From contig OZ005648.1 in NCBI GenBank assembly GCA_963930645.1, forward strand, positions 4,726,131 to 4,790,130: a DNA stretch of 64,000 bases. Direction: 5' to 3'. Below, one piece after another: positions 10,101 through 24,400 of this stretch; positions within the stretch are counted from its first letter, which is position 1; each line of letters starts with the position of its first letter. The DNA is from Salticus scenicus. Taxonomy: Eukaryota; Arthropoda; Arachnida; Araneae; Salticidae. The notes beneath the pieces are model-generated. The model did not search any database. It saw only the letters and a program-made list of their open reading frames with translations, and was not told the DNA's origin. Made by a program: the position numbers and the translations under genes.

Positions 10101-13100
10101 TTAGACTTTTTTATATTTAGAGTGTTTGCATTTAGTGCCTTTGTTTACATTTGTAGTCTTTGTTTACCTTTAGAGTCCTTGTTTACATTTGTAGTCATTG
10201 TTTACATTTGTAGTCTTTGTTTACATTTCGAGTCTCTTTATATTTAGTGTCTTTGTTTAAATTTAGATACTTTGTTTACATTTGTAGACTTTGTTTACAT
10301 TTAGAATGTTTACATTTAGTGCCTTTGTTTACGTTCGTGGTCTTTGTTTACATGTGTAATCTTTGTTTCAATTTAGAGTCTTTGTTTATATTTATAGTTT
10401 TTGTTTACATTTTTTATCTTTGTTTACATTTGTTGTCTTTGTTTAAATACGGAACCTGTTTAAATTTGCACTCTTTGTTTACATGTCTTTGTTTACATTT
10501 AGAGACTGTTTACATTTTTATTCTGTTAACATTTGTGCACTTTGTTTACATTTGTAGTCCGCTTACATTTAGTTTCTTTGTTTATTTTTAAAGGCTTTGT
10601 TTAAATTTGTAGTCTGTTTACATTTAGAGCCTTTGTTTACATTTGTAGTCTTTCTTTACCTTTAGAGTCTATGTTTACATATACAATATTTGTTTACATT
10701 TAGAGATTTTGTTTAGAGTTAGAGTCTGTTTACATTTGTAGTCTTTGTTTACATTTAGTGTGTTTGTTTAATACTAGAGCCTTTGTTTACATTCAGAGTC
10801 TTTGTTTACATTTGTAGTCTTTGTTTACAATTAGATTCCTTGTTTACATTTAGAGTCTTAGTTTACATTTCGAGTCTCTTTACATTTAGAATCTTTGTTT
10901 ACATTTGTAGTCTTTGTTTACATTTAGATTCTGTTTACATTTAGTGATTTTGTTTACATTTAGATTCTTTGTTTACATTTGTAGATTTTGTTTACATTTA
11001 GAGAGTATACATTTAGTGCCTTTGTTTACATTTTTAGTCTTTGTTTATATTTAGAGTCTTTGTTTACATTTGTAGTCTTTCTTTACATTTAGATTATTTG
11101 TTTAAATTTAGAGGCTTTGTTTACGTTTGTAGTCTTTGTTTACATTTGTAGTCTTTGTTTACATATAGAGCCTTTGTTTACATTTAGAGTATTTGTTTAC
11201 ATATGTAGTCTTTGTTTACCTTTAGAGTCTTTGTTTACCTTTAGAGTCCTTGTTTACATTTGTAGTCATTGTTTACTTTTGTAGTCTTTTTACATTTCGA
11301 GTCTCTTTACATTTAGTGTCTTTGTTTAAATTTAGATACTGTTTTTACATTTCTAGACTTTGTTTACATTTAGAATGTTTACATTTAGTGCCTTTGTTTA
11401 CGTTCGTAGTCTTTGTTTACATGTGTAATCTTTATTTCAATTTAGAGTCTTTGTTTATATTTGTAGTCTTTGTTTACATTTGTTGTCTTTGTTTACATAC
11501 AGAGCCTGTTTAAATTTGCACTCTTTGTTTACATGTCTTTGTTTACATTTAGAGACTGTTTACATTTTTAGTCTGTTAACATTTGTACACTTTGTTTACA
11601 TTTGTAGTCCGCTTACATTTAGATTCTTTGTTTATTTTTAAAGGCTTTCTTTAAATTTGTAGTCTGTTTAAATTTAGAGCCTTTGTTTACATTTGTAGTG
11701 TTTCTTTACCTTTAGAGTCTATGTTTACATTTACAATATTTGTTTACATTTAGAGATTTTGTTTACAGTTAGAGTCTGTTTACATTTGTAGTCTTTGTTT
11801 ACATTTAGAGTCTTTCTTTACATTTAGAGTCTATATTTACATCTACAATATTTGTTTACATTTAGAGATATTGTTTACAGTTAGAGTCTGTTTATATTTG
11901 TAGTCTTCGTTTTCATTTAGAGTGTGTGTTTACAATTAGAGCCTATGTTTACATTCAGAGTCTTTGTTTACATTTGTAGTCTTTGTTTACAATTAAATTC
12001 CTTGTTTACATTTAGAGTCTTAGTTTACATTTCTAGTCTCTTTACATTTAGAATCTTTGTTTACATTTGTAGTCTTTGTTTACATTTAGATTCTGTTTAC
12101 ATTTAGTGATTTTGTTTACATTTAGATTCTTTGTTTACATTTGTAGATTTTGTTTACATTTAGAGAGTTTACATTTAGTGCCTATGTTTACATTTTTAGT
12201 CTTTGTTTATATTTAGAGTCTTTGTTTACATTTGTAGTCTTTCTTTGCATTTAGAGTACTTGTTTACATTTAGAGTCTTTGTTTACGTTTGTAGTATTAA
12301 TTTACATGTGTAATCTTTGTTTCCATTTAGATTCTTTGTTTATACTTGTAATCTTTGTTTTCATTTAGAGCCTTTTTCTCATTCGTAGTCTTTGTTTACA
12401 TTTGTTGTCTTTGTTTACATATAGAGCCTTTGTTTACATTTAGAGTATTTATTTACATATATAGTCTTCGTTTACCTTTAGAGTCCTTGTTTACATTTGT
12501 AGTCATTGTTTACATTTGTAGTCTTTGTTTACATTTCGAGTCTCTTTACATTTAGTGTCTTTGTTTACATTTGTAGTCTTTGTTTACATTTAGATTCTGT
12601 TTACATTTAGTGCCTTTGTTTACATTTTTAGTCTTTGTTTATATTTAGAGTCTTTGTTTACATTTGTAGCCTTTCTTTACATTTAGAGTACTTGTTTATA
12701 TTTAGAGTCTTTTTTTACCTTTGTAGTCTTTATTTACATGTGTAATTTTTGTTTCATTTTAGAGTCTTTGTTTATATTTGTAATCTTTGTTTTCATTTAG
12801 AGCCTTTTTCTCATTCGTAGTCTTTGTTTACATTTGTTGTCTTTGTTTACATACAGAGCGTATTTAAATTTGCACTCTTTGTTTCCACGTATTTGTTTAT
12901 ATTTAGATTCTTTGTTTATATTTTGAGTCTTTGTTTACATTTACACTCTTTGTTTGCATTTTGAGTCTCAACATTTGTGTACTTTGTTTACATTTGTAAT
13001 CTTCTTACATTTAGAGCTTTGTTTACATTTGTAGTCTGTGTTTACATTTAGAGTTAGGTTACATTTGTAGTCTATGTTTACATTTGCAGTCTTTGTTTAC

Positions 13101-13628
13101 ATTTGTAGTCTTTGTTTACATTTAAGGTCTGTTAACATTTGTGCTCTTTGTATAATTTTGTATTCTTTGTTTACATTTGTAGTCCGCTTACATTTAGATT
13201 CTTTGTTTAAATTTTGAGGCTTTGTTTAAATTTGTAGTCTCTTTACATTTAGAAACTTTGTTTACATATGTAGTCTTTGTTTACATTTAGATTCTGTTTA
13301 GATTTAGTGATTTTGTTTACATTCGGATTCTTTGTTTACATTTGTAGATTTTGTTTACATTTAGAGAGTTTACATTTAGTGCCTTTGTTTACATTTTTAG
13401 TCTTTGTTTATATTTAGAGTCTTTCTTTACATTTGTAGTCTTTCTTTACATTTAGATTATTTGTTTAAATTTAGAGGCTTTGTTTACGTTTGTAGTCTTT
13501 CTCTAAATTTGTAGTCTTTGTTTACATATAGAGCCTTTGTTTACATTTAGAGTATTTGTTTACATATGTAGTCTTTGTTTACCTTTAGAGTCCTTGTTTA
13601 CATTTGTAGTCATTGTTTACATTTGTAG
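7181..13628 (+). repeat. Mixed higher-order satellite block
   Basis: Satellite with the same modules in changing order. The module TTTCGAGTCTCTTTAC to GTTTATTTTTAAAGGC recurs at about 8506 and 10217 (spacing 1,711 bp) and in shorter form near 11290. At about 11700-11900 a pair of TTTAGAGTCTAT/ACAATATTTG stretches is duplicated here but single in the counterpart near 25.4 kb. The whole block aligns with about 20.9-27.3 kb at offsets stepping 13,755, 13,774 and 13,658 bp. Near 7590 a slipped unit reads TTTACATTTTTACATTTAG. No gene, RNA or transposon is seen. Confidence 0.8.
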
Positions 13629-16600
13629 TCTGTTTACATTTCGAGTCTCTTTACATTTAGAATCTTTGTTTACATTTGTAGTCTTTCTTTACATTTGTAA
13701 TCTTTGTTTACATTTAGATTCTGTTTACATTTAGTGATTTTGTTTACATTTAGTGATTTTGTTTACATTTAGATTCTTTGTTTACATTTGTAGATTTTGT
13801 TTACATTTAGAGAGTTTACATTTAGTGCCTTTGTTTACATTTTTAGTCTTTGTTTATATTTAGAGTCTTTGTTTACATTTGTAGTCCTTCTTTACATTTA
13901 GAGTACTTGTTTACATTTAGAGTCTGTTTACGTTTGTAGTATTTATTTACATGTGTAATCTTAGTTTCCATTTAGAGTCTTTGATTATATTTGTAATCTT
14001 TGTTTTCATTTAGAGCCTTTTTCTCATTCGTAGTCTTTGTTTACATTTGTTGTCTTTGTTTACATACAGAGCCTATTTAAATTTGCACTTTTTGTTTCCA
14101 CGTATTTGTTTACATTTAGAGTCTTTGTTTATATTTTGAGTCTTTGTTTACATTTACACTCTTTGTTTACATTTTGAGTCTCCTAACATTTGTGCTCTTT
14201 GTTTACATTTGTAATCTGTTTACATTTAGAGCTTTGTTTACATTTGTTGTCTGTGTTTACATTTAGAGTCAGTTTACATTTGTAGTCTATGTTTACATTT
14301 GCAGTCTTTGTTTACATTTAATATCTGTTAACATTTGTGCTCTTTGTTTAATTTTGTATCCTTTGTTTACATTTGTAGTCCGCTTACATTTAGAATATTT
14401 GTTTAAATTTAGAGGCTTTGTTTAAATTTGTAGTCTGTTTACATTTAGAGCCTTTGTTTACATTTGTAGTCTTTCTCTAAATTTGTAGTCTTTGTTTACA
14501 TTTGTAGTCTTTGTTTACATATAGAGCCTTTGTTTACATTTAGAGTATTTGTTTACATATGTAGTCTTTGTTTACCTTTAGAGCCCTTGTTTACATTTGT
14601 AGTCATTGTTTACATTTGTAGTCTTTGTTTACATTTCGAGTCTCTTTACATTTAGTGTCTGTTTAAATTTAGATTCTTTGTTTACATTTTTAGACTTTTT
14701 TATATTTAGATTGTTTGCATTTAGTGCCTTTGTTTACATTTGTAGTCTTTGTTTACCTTTAGAGTCCTCGTTTACATTTGTAGTCTTGTTTACATTTCGA
14801 GTCTCTTTACATTTAGTGTCTTTGTTTAAATTTATATACTTTGTTTACATTTGTAGACTATGTTTACATTTAGAATGTTTACATTTAGTGCCTTTGTTTA
14901 CGTTCGTAGTCTTTCTTTACCTTTAGAGTCTATGTTTACATTTACAATATTTGTTTACATTTAGAGATTTTGTTTACAGTTAGAGTCTGTTTACATTTGT
15001 AGTCTGTTTACATTTAGAGTGTTTGTTTACAATTAGAGCCTTTGTTTACATTCAGAGTCTTTGTTTACATTTGTTGTCTTTGTTTACAATTAGATTCCTT
15101 GTTTACATTTAGAGTCTTAGTTTACATTTCGAGTCTCTTTACATTTAGAATCTTTGTTTACATTTGTAGTCTTTGTTTACATTTGTAATCTTTGTTTACA
15201 TTTAGATTCTGTTTACATTTAGTGATTTTGTTTACATTTAGATTCTTTGTTTACATTTGTAGATTTTGTTTACATTTAGAGAGTTTACATTTAGTGCCTT
15301 TGTTTACATTTTTAGTCTTTGTTTATATTTAGAGTCTTTGTTTACATTTGTAGTCCTTCTTTACATTTAGAGTACTTGTTTACATTTAGAGTCTGTTTAC
15401 GTTTGTAGTATTTATTTACATGTGTAATCTTAGTTTCCATTTAGAGTCTTTGATTATATTTGTAATCTTTGTTTTAATTAGAGCCTTTTTCTCATTCGTA
15501 GTCCTTGTTTACATTTGTTGTCTTTGTTTACATACAGAGCCTATTTAAATTTGCACTTTTTGTTTCCACGTATTTGTTTACATTTAGAGTCTTTGTTTAT
15601 ATTTTGAGCCTTTGTTTACATTTACACTCTTTGTTTACATTTTGAGTCTCTTAACATTTGTGCTCTTTGTTTACATTTGTAATCTGTTTACATTTAGAGC
15701 TTTGTTTACATTTGTTGTCTGTGTTTACATTTAGAGTCAGTTTACATTTGTAGTCTATGTTTACATTTGCAGTCTTTGTTTACATTTGTAGTCTTTGTTT
15801 ACATTTCGAGTCTCTTTACATTTAGTGTCTTTGTTTAAATTTAGATTCTTTGTTTACATTTTTAGACTTTTTTATATTTAGAGTGTTTCCGTTTAGTGCC
15901 TTTGTTTACATTTGTAGTCTTTGTTTACCTTTAGTCCTTGTTTACATTTGTAGTCATTGTTTACATTTGTAGTCTTTGTTTACATTTAAATTCTTTGTTT
16001 ACATTTGTAGTCTTTGTTTACATTTAAATTCTTTGTTTATATTCGTAGTCTTTGTTTACATTTCGAGACTCTTTACATTTAGTGTCTTTGTTTAACCTTT
16101 TGGAAGGGGCTGTGACAGCATCTGTCACGCTTCACCATACGATTTCGTAAGAGCCCCTTTCAAAAGGTTAAATTTAGATACTTTGTTTACATTTGTAGAC
16201 TTTGTTTACATTTAGAATGTTTACATTTAGTGCCTTTGTTTACGTTCGTAGTCTTTGTTTACATGTGTAATCTTTCTTTCAATTTAGAGTCTTTGTTTAT
16301 ATTTGTAGTCTTTGTTTACATTTGTTATCTTTGTTTATATTTGTTGTCTTTGTTTACATACAGAGCCTGTTTAAATTTGCACTCTTTGTTTACATGTCTT
16401 TGTTTACATTTAGAGACTGTTTACATTTTTAGTCTGTTAACATTTGTGCACTTTGTTTACATTTGTAGTCCGCTTACATTTAGATTCTTTGTTTATTTTT
16501 AAAGTCTTTGTTTAATTTGTAGTCTGTTTACATTTAGAGCCTTTGTTTACATTTGTAGTCTTTCTTTACCTTTAGAGTCTATGTTTACATTTACAATATT

Positions 16601-17362
16601 TGTTTACATTTAGAGATTTTGTTTACAGTTAGAGTCTGTTTACATTTGTAGTCTTTGTTTACATTTAGAGTTTGTTTCCAATTAGAGCCTTTGTTTACAT
16701 TCAGAGTCTTTGTTTACATTTGTAGTCTTTGTTTACAATTAGATTCCTTGTTTACATTTAGAGTCTTAGTTTACATTTCGAGTCTCTTTACATTTAGAAT
16801 CTGTGTTTACGTTTGTAGTCTTTATTTACATGTGTAATCTTTGTTCCCATTTAGAGTCTTTGTTTATATTTGTAATCTTTGTTTTCATTTAGAGCCTTTT
16901 TCTCATACGTAGTCTTTGTTTACATTTGTTGTGTTTGTTTACATACAGAGCCTATTTAAATTTGCACTCTTTGTTCCCACGTATTTGTTTACATTTAGAG
17001 TCTTTGTTTATATTTAGAGTCTTTGTTTACATTTAAACTCTTTGTTTACATTTTGAGTCTCTTAACATTTGTGCTCTTTGTTTACATTTGTAATCTGTTT
17101 ACATTTAGAGCTTTGTTTACATTTGTTGTCTGTGTTTACATTTAGAGTCAGTTTACATTTGTAGTCTATGTTTACATTTCCAGTCTTTGTTTACATTTGT
17201 AGTCTTTGTTTACATTTAATGTCTGTTAACATTTGTGATCTTTGTTTAATTTTGTATTCTTTGTTTACATTTGTAGTCCGCTTACATTTAGATTTTTTTT
17301 TAAATTTAGAGGCTTTGTTTAAATTTGTAGTCTGTTTACATTTAGAGCTTTTGTTTACATTT
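13629..17362 (+). repeat. 3.7-kb segmental copy of ~940-4673
   Basis: Colinear with about 940-4673 at a constant offset of 12,689 bp, including the second half of the 1.49-kb unit, its next copy and the MITE. Only scattered substitutions were noticed, for example TTGTTGTC near 15075 for TTGTAGTC near 2386, and TTTATATTT near 16337 for TTTACATTT near 3648. Left and right breakpoints fall inside ordinary units (GTTTACATTTCGAGTC on the left, GTTTACATTT on the right), so the exact base is ambiguous by up to a unit. This indicates a recent segmental duplication within the array. Confidence 0.88.
16096..16167. mobile_element. 72-bp TTAA-flanked MITE (piggyBac-type), copy 2
   Basis: Identical over all 72 bases to the element at 3407-3478, with TTAA at 16092-16095 and 16168-16171 and the same satellite flanks on both sides. 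Terminal inverted repeats are 16096-16111 and 16152-16167; internal hairpin arms are 16112-16118 with 16122-16128 and 16138-16142 with 16145-16149. Because the flanks match at the same 12,689-bp offset, this copy arose by segmental duplication and not by a second transposition. Confidence 0.88.
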
Positions 17363-18425
17363 GTAGTCTTTCTTTAAATTTGTAGTCTTTATTTACATTT
17401 GTAGTCTTTCTTTACATATAGAGCCTTTGTTTACATTTAGAGTATTTATTTACATATGCAGTCTTTGTTTACCTTTAGAGTCCTTGTTTACATTTGTAGT
17501 CATTGTTTACATTTGTAGTCTTTGTTTACATTTCGAGTCTGTTTACATTTAGTGTCTGTTTAAATTTAGATTCTTTGTTTACATTTTTAGACATTTTTAT
17601 ATTTAGAGTGTTTACATTTAGTGCCTTTGTTTACATTTGTAGTCTTTGTTTACCTTTAGAGTCCTTGTTTACATTTGTAGTCATTGTTTACATTTGTAGT
17701 CTTTGTTTACATTTCGAGTCTCTTTACATTTAGTGTCTTTGTTTAAATTTAGATACTTTGTTTAAATTTGTAGACTTTGTTTACATTTAGAATGCTTATA
17801 TTTAGTGCCTTTGTTTACGTTCGTAGTCTTTGTTTACGTGTGTAATCTTTGTTTCAATTTAGTGTCTTTGTTTATATTTGTAGTCTTTGTTTACATTTGT
17901 TATCTTTGTTTACATTTGTTGTCTTTGTTTACATACAGAGCCTGTTTAAATTTGCACTCTTTGTTTACATGTCTTTGTTTACATTTAGAGACTGTTTACA
18001 TTTTTAGTCTGTTAACATTTGTGCACTTTGTTTACATTTGTAGTCCGCTTGCATTTAGATTCTTTGTTTATTTTTAAAGGCTTTGTTTAAATTTGTAGTC
18101 TGTTTACATTTAGAGCCTTTCTTTACATTTGTAGTCTTTCTTTAACTTTAGAGTCTATATTTACATCTACAATATTTGTTTACATTTAGAGATTTTGTTT
18201 ACAGTTAGAGTCTGTTTACATTTGTAGTCTTTGTTTACATTTAGAGTGTGTGTTTACAATTAGAGCCTTTGTTTACATTCAGAGTCTTTGTTTACATCTG
18301 TAGTCTTTGTTTACAATTAGATTCCTTGTTTACATTTAGAGTCTTACTTTACATTTCGAATCTCTTTACATTTAGAATCTTTGTTTACATTTGTAGTCTT
18401 TGTTTACATTTAGATTCTGTTTACA
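17363..18425 (+). repeat. Satellite linker between segmental copies
   Basis: Ordinary units joining the 3.7-kb copy to the next large block. The module order (TTTAAATTTGTAGTC, TTTACATATAGAGCC, TTTACCTTTAGAGTCC, TTTCGAGTC, TTTTTAGACATTTTTATA, TTTACGTTCGTAG) resembles about 29020-29900, 39700-40600 and 62560-63460, not the sequence after 4673. It therefore marks a join between two array lineages. No gene is seen. Confidence 0.75.
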
Positions 18426-21400
18426 TTTAGTGATTTTGTTTACATTTAGATTCTTTGTTTACATTTGTAGATTTTGTTTACATTTAGAGAGTTTACATTT
18501 AGTGCCTTTGTTTACATTTTTAGTCTTTGTTTATATTTAGAGTCTTTGTTTACATTTGTAGTCTTTCTTTACATTTAGAGTACTTGTTTCCATTTAGAGT
18601 CTTTGTTTATATTTGTAATCTTTGTTTTCATTTAGAGCCTTTTTCTCATTCGTAGTCTTTGTTTACATTTGTTGTCTTTGTTTACATACAGAGCGTATTT
18701 AAATTTGCACTCTTTTTTTCCACGTATTTGTTTACATTTACACTCTTTGTTTACATTTTGAGTCTCTTAAAATTTGTGCTCTTTGTTTACATTTGTAATC
18801 TGTTTACATTTAGAGCTTTGTTTACATTTGTTGTCTGTGTTTATATTTAGATTCAGTTTACATTTGTAGTCTATGTTTACATTTGCAGTCTTTGTTTACA
18901 TTTGTAGTCTTTGTTTACATTTAATGTCTGTTAACATTTGTGATTTTTCTTTAATTTTGTATTCTTTGTTTACATTTGTAGTCCGCTTACATTTAGATTC
19001 TTTGTTTAAATTTTGAGGCTTTGTTTAAATTTGTAGTCTGTTTACATTTAGAGCCTTTGTTTACATTTGTAGTCTTTCTTTACCTTTAGAGTCTATGTTT
19101 ACATTTACAATATTTGTTTACATTTAGAGATTTTATTTACAGTTAGAGTCTGTTTACATTTTTAGTCTTTGTTTACATTTAGAGTGTTTGTTTACAATTA
19201 GAGCCTTGGTTTACATTCAGAGTCTTTGTTTACATTTGTAGTCTTTGTTTACAATTAGATTCCTTGTTTACATTTAGAGTCTTAGTTTACATTTCGAGTC
19301 TCTTTACATTTAGAATCTTTGTTTACATTTGTAATCTTTGTTTACATTTGTAGTCTTTGTTTACATTTGTAATCTTTGTTTACATTTAGATTCTTTGTTT
19401 ACATTTGTAGATTTTGTTTACATTTAGAGAGTTTACATTTAGTGCCTTTGTTTAGATTTTTAGTCTTTGTTTATATTTAGAGTCTTTGTTTACATTTGTA
19501 GTCTTTCTTTACATTTAGAGTACTTGTTTATATTTAGAGTCTTTGTTTACGTTTGTAGTCTTTATTTACATGTGTAATCTTTGTTTCCATTTAGAGTCTT
19601 TGTTTATATTTGTAATCTTTGTTTTCATTTAGAGCCTTTTTCTCATTCATAGTCTTTGTTTACATTTGTTGTCTTTGTTTAAATACAGAGCCTATTTTAA
19701 TTTGCACTCTTTGTTTCCACGTATTTGTTTACATTTAGAGTCTTTGTTTATATTTTGAGTCTTTGTTTACATTTACACTCTTTGTTTACATTTTGAGTCT
19801 CTTAACATTTGTGCTCTTTGTTTACATTTGTAATCTGTTTACATTTAGAGCTTTGTTTACATTTGTTGTCTGTGTTTACATTTAGAGTCAGTTTACATTT
19901 GTAGTCTATGTTTACATTTGCAGTCTTTGTTTACATTTGTAGTCTTTGTTTACATTTAATGTCTGTTAACATTTGTGATCTTTCTTTAATTTTGTATTCT
20001 TTGTTTACATTTGTAGTCCGCTTACATTTAGTTTCTTTGTTTATTTTTAAAGGCTTTGTTTAAATTTGTAGTCTGTTTACATTTAGAGCCTTTGTTTACT
20101 TTTGTAGTCTTTCTTTACCTTTAGAGTCTATGTTTACATTTACAATATTTGTTTACATTTAGAGATTTTGTTTACAGTTAGAGTCTGTTTACATTTGTAG
20201 TCTTTGTTTACATTTAGAGTGTGTGTTTACAATTAGAGCCTTTGTTTACATTCAGAGTCTTTGTTTACATCTGCAGTCTTTGTTTACAATTAGATTCCTT
20301 GTTTACATTTAGAGTCTTAGTTTACATTTCGAGTCTCTTTACATTTAGAATCTTTGTTTACATTTGTAGTCTTTGTTTACATTTGTAGTCTTTGTTTACA
20401 TTTCGATTATGTTTACATTTAGTGACTTTCTTTAAATTTAGATACTTTGTTTACATTTGTAGATTTTGTTTACATTTAGAGTGTTTACATTTAGTGCCTA
20501 TGTTTACATTTTTAGTCTGTTTACATTTTGAGTCTTTGTTTACATTTGTATTCTTTCTTTACATTTAGAGTATTTGTTTACATTTAGAGTCTTTGTTTAT
20601 ATTTGTAATCTTTGTTTTCATTTAGAGCCTTTTTCTCATTCATAGTCTTTGTTTACATTTGTTGTCTTTGTTTACATACAGAGCCTATTTAAATTTGCAC
20701 TCCTTGTTTCCACGTATTTGTTTACATTTACACCCTTTGTTTACATTTTGAGTCTCTTAACATCTATGCTCTTTGTTTACATTTGTAATCTGTTAACATT
20801 TAGAGCTTTGTTTACATTTGTTGTCTGTGTTTACATTTAGAGTCAGTTTACATTTGTAGTCTATGTTTACATTTGCAGTCTTTGTTTACATTTGTAGTTT
20901 TTGTTTACATTTAATGTCTGTTAACATTTGTGCTCTTTGTTTACGTTTAAATTCTTTGTTTACATTTGTAGTCTTTGTTTACATTTAAATTCTTTGTTTA
21001 CATTTGTAGACTTTGTTTACATTTAGTATGTTTACATTTAGTGTCTTTGTTTACGTTCGTAGTCTTTGTTTACATGTTTAATCTTTGTTTCAATTCAGTC
21101 TTTGTTTATATTTGTAGTCTTTGTTTACATTTGTTATCTTTGTTTACATTTGTTGTCTTTGTTTACATACAGAGCCTGTTTAAATTTGCACTCTTTGTTT
21201 ACATGTCTTTGTTTACATATAGAGACTGTTTACATTTTTAGTCTGTTAACATTTGTGCACTTTGTTTACATTTGTAGTCCACTTACATTTAGATTCTTTA
21301 TTTACTTTTAAAGGCTATGTTTAAATTTGTAGTCTGTTTACATTTTTACATTTAGAGCCTTTGTTTACATTTGTAGTCTTTGTTTACATTTAGAGTGTTT

Positions 21401-24400
21401 GTTTATATTTGTAATCTTTGTTTTCATTTAAAGCCTTTTTCTCATTCGTAGTCTTTGTTTACATTTGTTGTCTTTGTTTACATACAGAGCGTATTTAATT
21501 TTGCACTCTTTGTTTCCACGTATTTCTTTACATTTAGAGTCTTTGTTTATATTTTGAGTCTTTGTTTGCATTTACACTCTTTGTTTACATTTTGAGTCTC
21601 TTAACATTTGTGCTCTTTGTTTACATTTGTAATCTGTTTACATTTAGAGCTTTGTTTACATTTGTTGTCTGTGTTTACATTTAGAGTCAGTTTACAATTG
21701 TAGTCTATGTTTACATTTGCAGTCTTTGTTTACATTTGTAGTCTTTGTTTACATTTAATGTCTGTTAACATTTGTGCTCTTTGTTTAATTTTGTATTTGT
21801 TTACATTTGTAGTCCGCTTACATTTAGATTCTTTGTTTAAATTTAGAGGCTTTGTTTAAATTTGCAGTCTGTTTACATTGAGAGCCTTTGTTTACATTTG
21901 TAGTCTTTCTTTAAATTTGTAGTCTTTGTTTACATTTGTGGTCTTTCTTTAGATATAGAGCCTTTGTTTACATTTAGAGTATTTGTTTACATATGTAGTC
22001 TTTGTTTAACTTTAGCGTCCTTGTTTACATTTGTAGTCATTGTTTACATTTGTAGTCTTTGTTTACATTTCGAGTCTATTTACATTTAGTGTCTTTGTTT
22101 AAATTTAGATTCTTTGTTTACATTTTTAGACTTTTTTATATTTAGAGTGTTTACATTTAGTTCCTTTGTTTATATTTGTAGTCTTTGTTTACCTTTAGAG
22201 TCCGTGTTTACATTTGTAGTCATTGTTTACATTTGTAGTCATTGTTTACATTTGTAGTCTTTGTTTACATTTCGAGTCTCTTTACATTTAGTGTCTTTGT
22301 TTAAATTTAGATACTTTGTTTACATTTGTAGACTTTGTTTACATTTAGAATGTTTACATTTAGTGCCTTTGCTTACGTTCGTAGTCTTTGTTTACATGTG
22401 TAATCTTTGTTTCAATTTAGAGTCTTTGTTTATATTTGTAGTCTTTGTTTACATTTGTTATCTTTGTTTACATTTGTTGTCTTTGTTTACATACAGAGCC
22501 TGTTTAAATTTGCACTCTTTGTTTACATGTCTTTGTTTACATTTAGAGACTGTTAACATTTTTAGTCTGTTAACATTTGTGCACTTTGTTTACATTTGTA
22601 GTCCGCTTACATTTAGATTCTTTGTTTATTTTTAAAGGCATTGTTTAAAATTGTAATCTGTTTACATTTAGAGCCTTTGTTTACATTTGTAGTCTTTCTT
22701 TACCTTTAGAGTCTATATATACATCTACAATATTTGTTTACATTTAGAGATTTTGTTTACAGTTAGAGTCTGTTTACATTTGTAGTCTTTGTTTAAGTTT
22801 AGAGTGTGTGTTTACAATTAGAGCCTTTGTTAACATTCAGAGTCTTTGTTTACATCTGTAGTCTTTGTTTACAATTAGATTCCTTGTTTACATTTAGAGT
22901 CTTAGTTTACATTTCGAGTCTTTTTACATTTAGAATCTTTGTTTACATTTGTAGTCTTTGTTTACATTTAGATTCTGTTTACATTTAGTGATTTTGTTTA
23001 CATTTAGATTCTTTGTTTACATTTGTAGATTTTGTTTACATTTAGAGAGTTTACATTTAGTGCCTTTGTTTACATTTTTAGTCTTTGTTTATATTTAGAG
23101 TTTTTTTACATTTGTAGTCTTTCTTTACATTTAGAGTACTTGTTTACATTTAGAGTCTTTGTTTACATTTGTAGTCTTTCTTTATCTTTAGAGTCTATGT
23201 TTACATTTACAATATTTGTTTACATTTAGAGATTTTATTTACAGTTAGAGTCTGTTTACATTTGTAGTCTTTGTTTACATTTAGAGTGTTTGTTTACAAT
23301 TAGAGCCTTGGTTTACATTCAGAGTCTTTGTTTACATTTGTTGTCTTTGTTCACAATTAGATTCCTTGTTTACATTTAGAGTCTTAGTTTACATTTCGAG
23401 TCTCTTTACATTTAGAATCTTTGTTTACATTTGTAGTCTTTGTTTACATTTGTAATCTTTGTTTACATTTAGATTCTTTGTTTACATTTGTAGATTTTGT
23501 TTACATTTAGAGAGTTTACATTTAGTGCCTTTGTTTAGATTTTTAGTCTTTGTTTATATTTAGAGTGTTTGTTTACATTTGTAGTCTTTCTTTACATTTA
23601 GAGTACTTGTTTATATTTAGAGTCTTTGTTTACGTTTGTAGTCTTTATTTACATGTGTAATCTTTGTTTCCATTTAGAGTCTTTGTTTATATTTGTAATC
23701 TTTGTTTTCATTTAGAGCCTTTTTCTCATTCGTAGTCTTTGTTTACATTTGTTGTCTTTGATTAAATACAGAGCCTATTTAAATTTGCACTCTTTGTTTC
23801 CACGTATTTGTTTACATTTCGAGTGTCTTTCCATTTAGTGTCTTTGTTTAAATTTAGAATCTTTGTTTACATTTTTAGACTTTTTTATATTTAGAGTGTT
23901 TGCATTTAGTGCCTTTGTTTACATTTGTAGTCTTTGTTTACCTTTAGAGTCCTTGTTTACATTTGTAGTCATTGTTTACATTTGTAGTCTTTGTTTACAT
24001 TTCGAGTCTCTTTATATTTAGTGTCTTTGTTTAAATTTAGATACTTTGTTTACATTTGTAGACTTTGTTTACATTTAGAATGTTTACATTTAGTGCCTTT
24101 GTTTACGTTCGTGGTCTTTGTTTACATGTGTAATCTTTGTTTCAATTTAGAGTCTTTGTTTATATTTATAGTCTTTGTTTACATTTTTTATCTTTGTTTA
24201 CATTTGTTGTCTTTGTTTAAATACGGAACCTGTTTAAATTTGCACTCTTTGTTTACATGTCTTTGTTTACATTTAGAGACTGTTTACATTTTTATTCTGT
24301 TAACATTTGTGCACTTTGTTTACATTTGTAGTCCGCTTACATTTAGTTTCTTTGTTTATTTTTAAAGGCTTTGTTTAAATTTGTAGTCTGTTTACATTTA

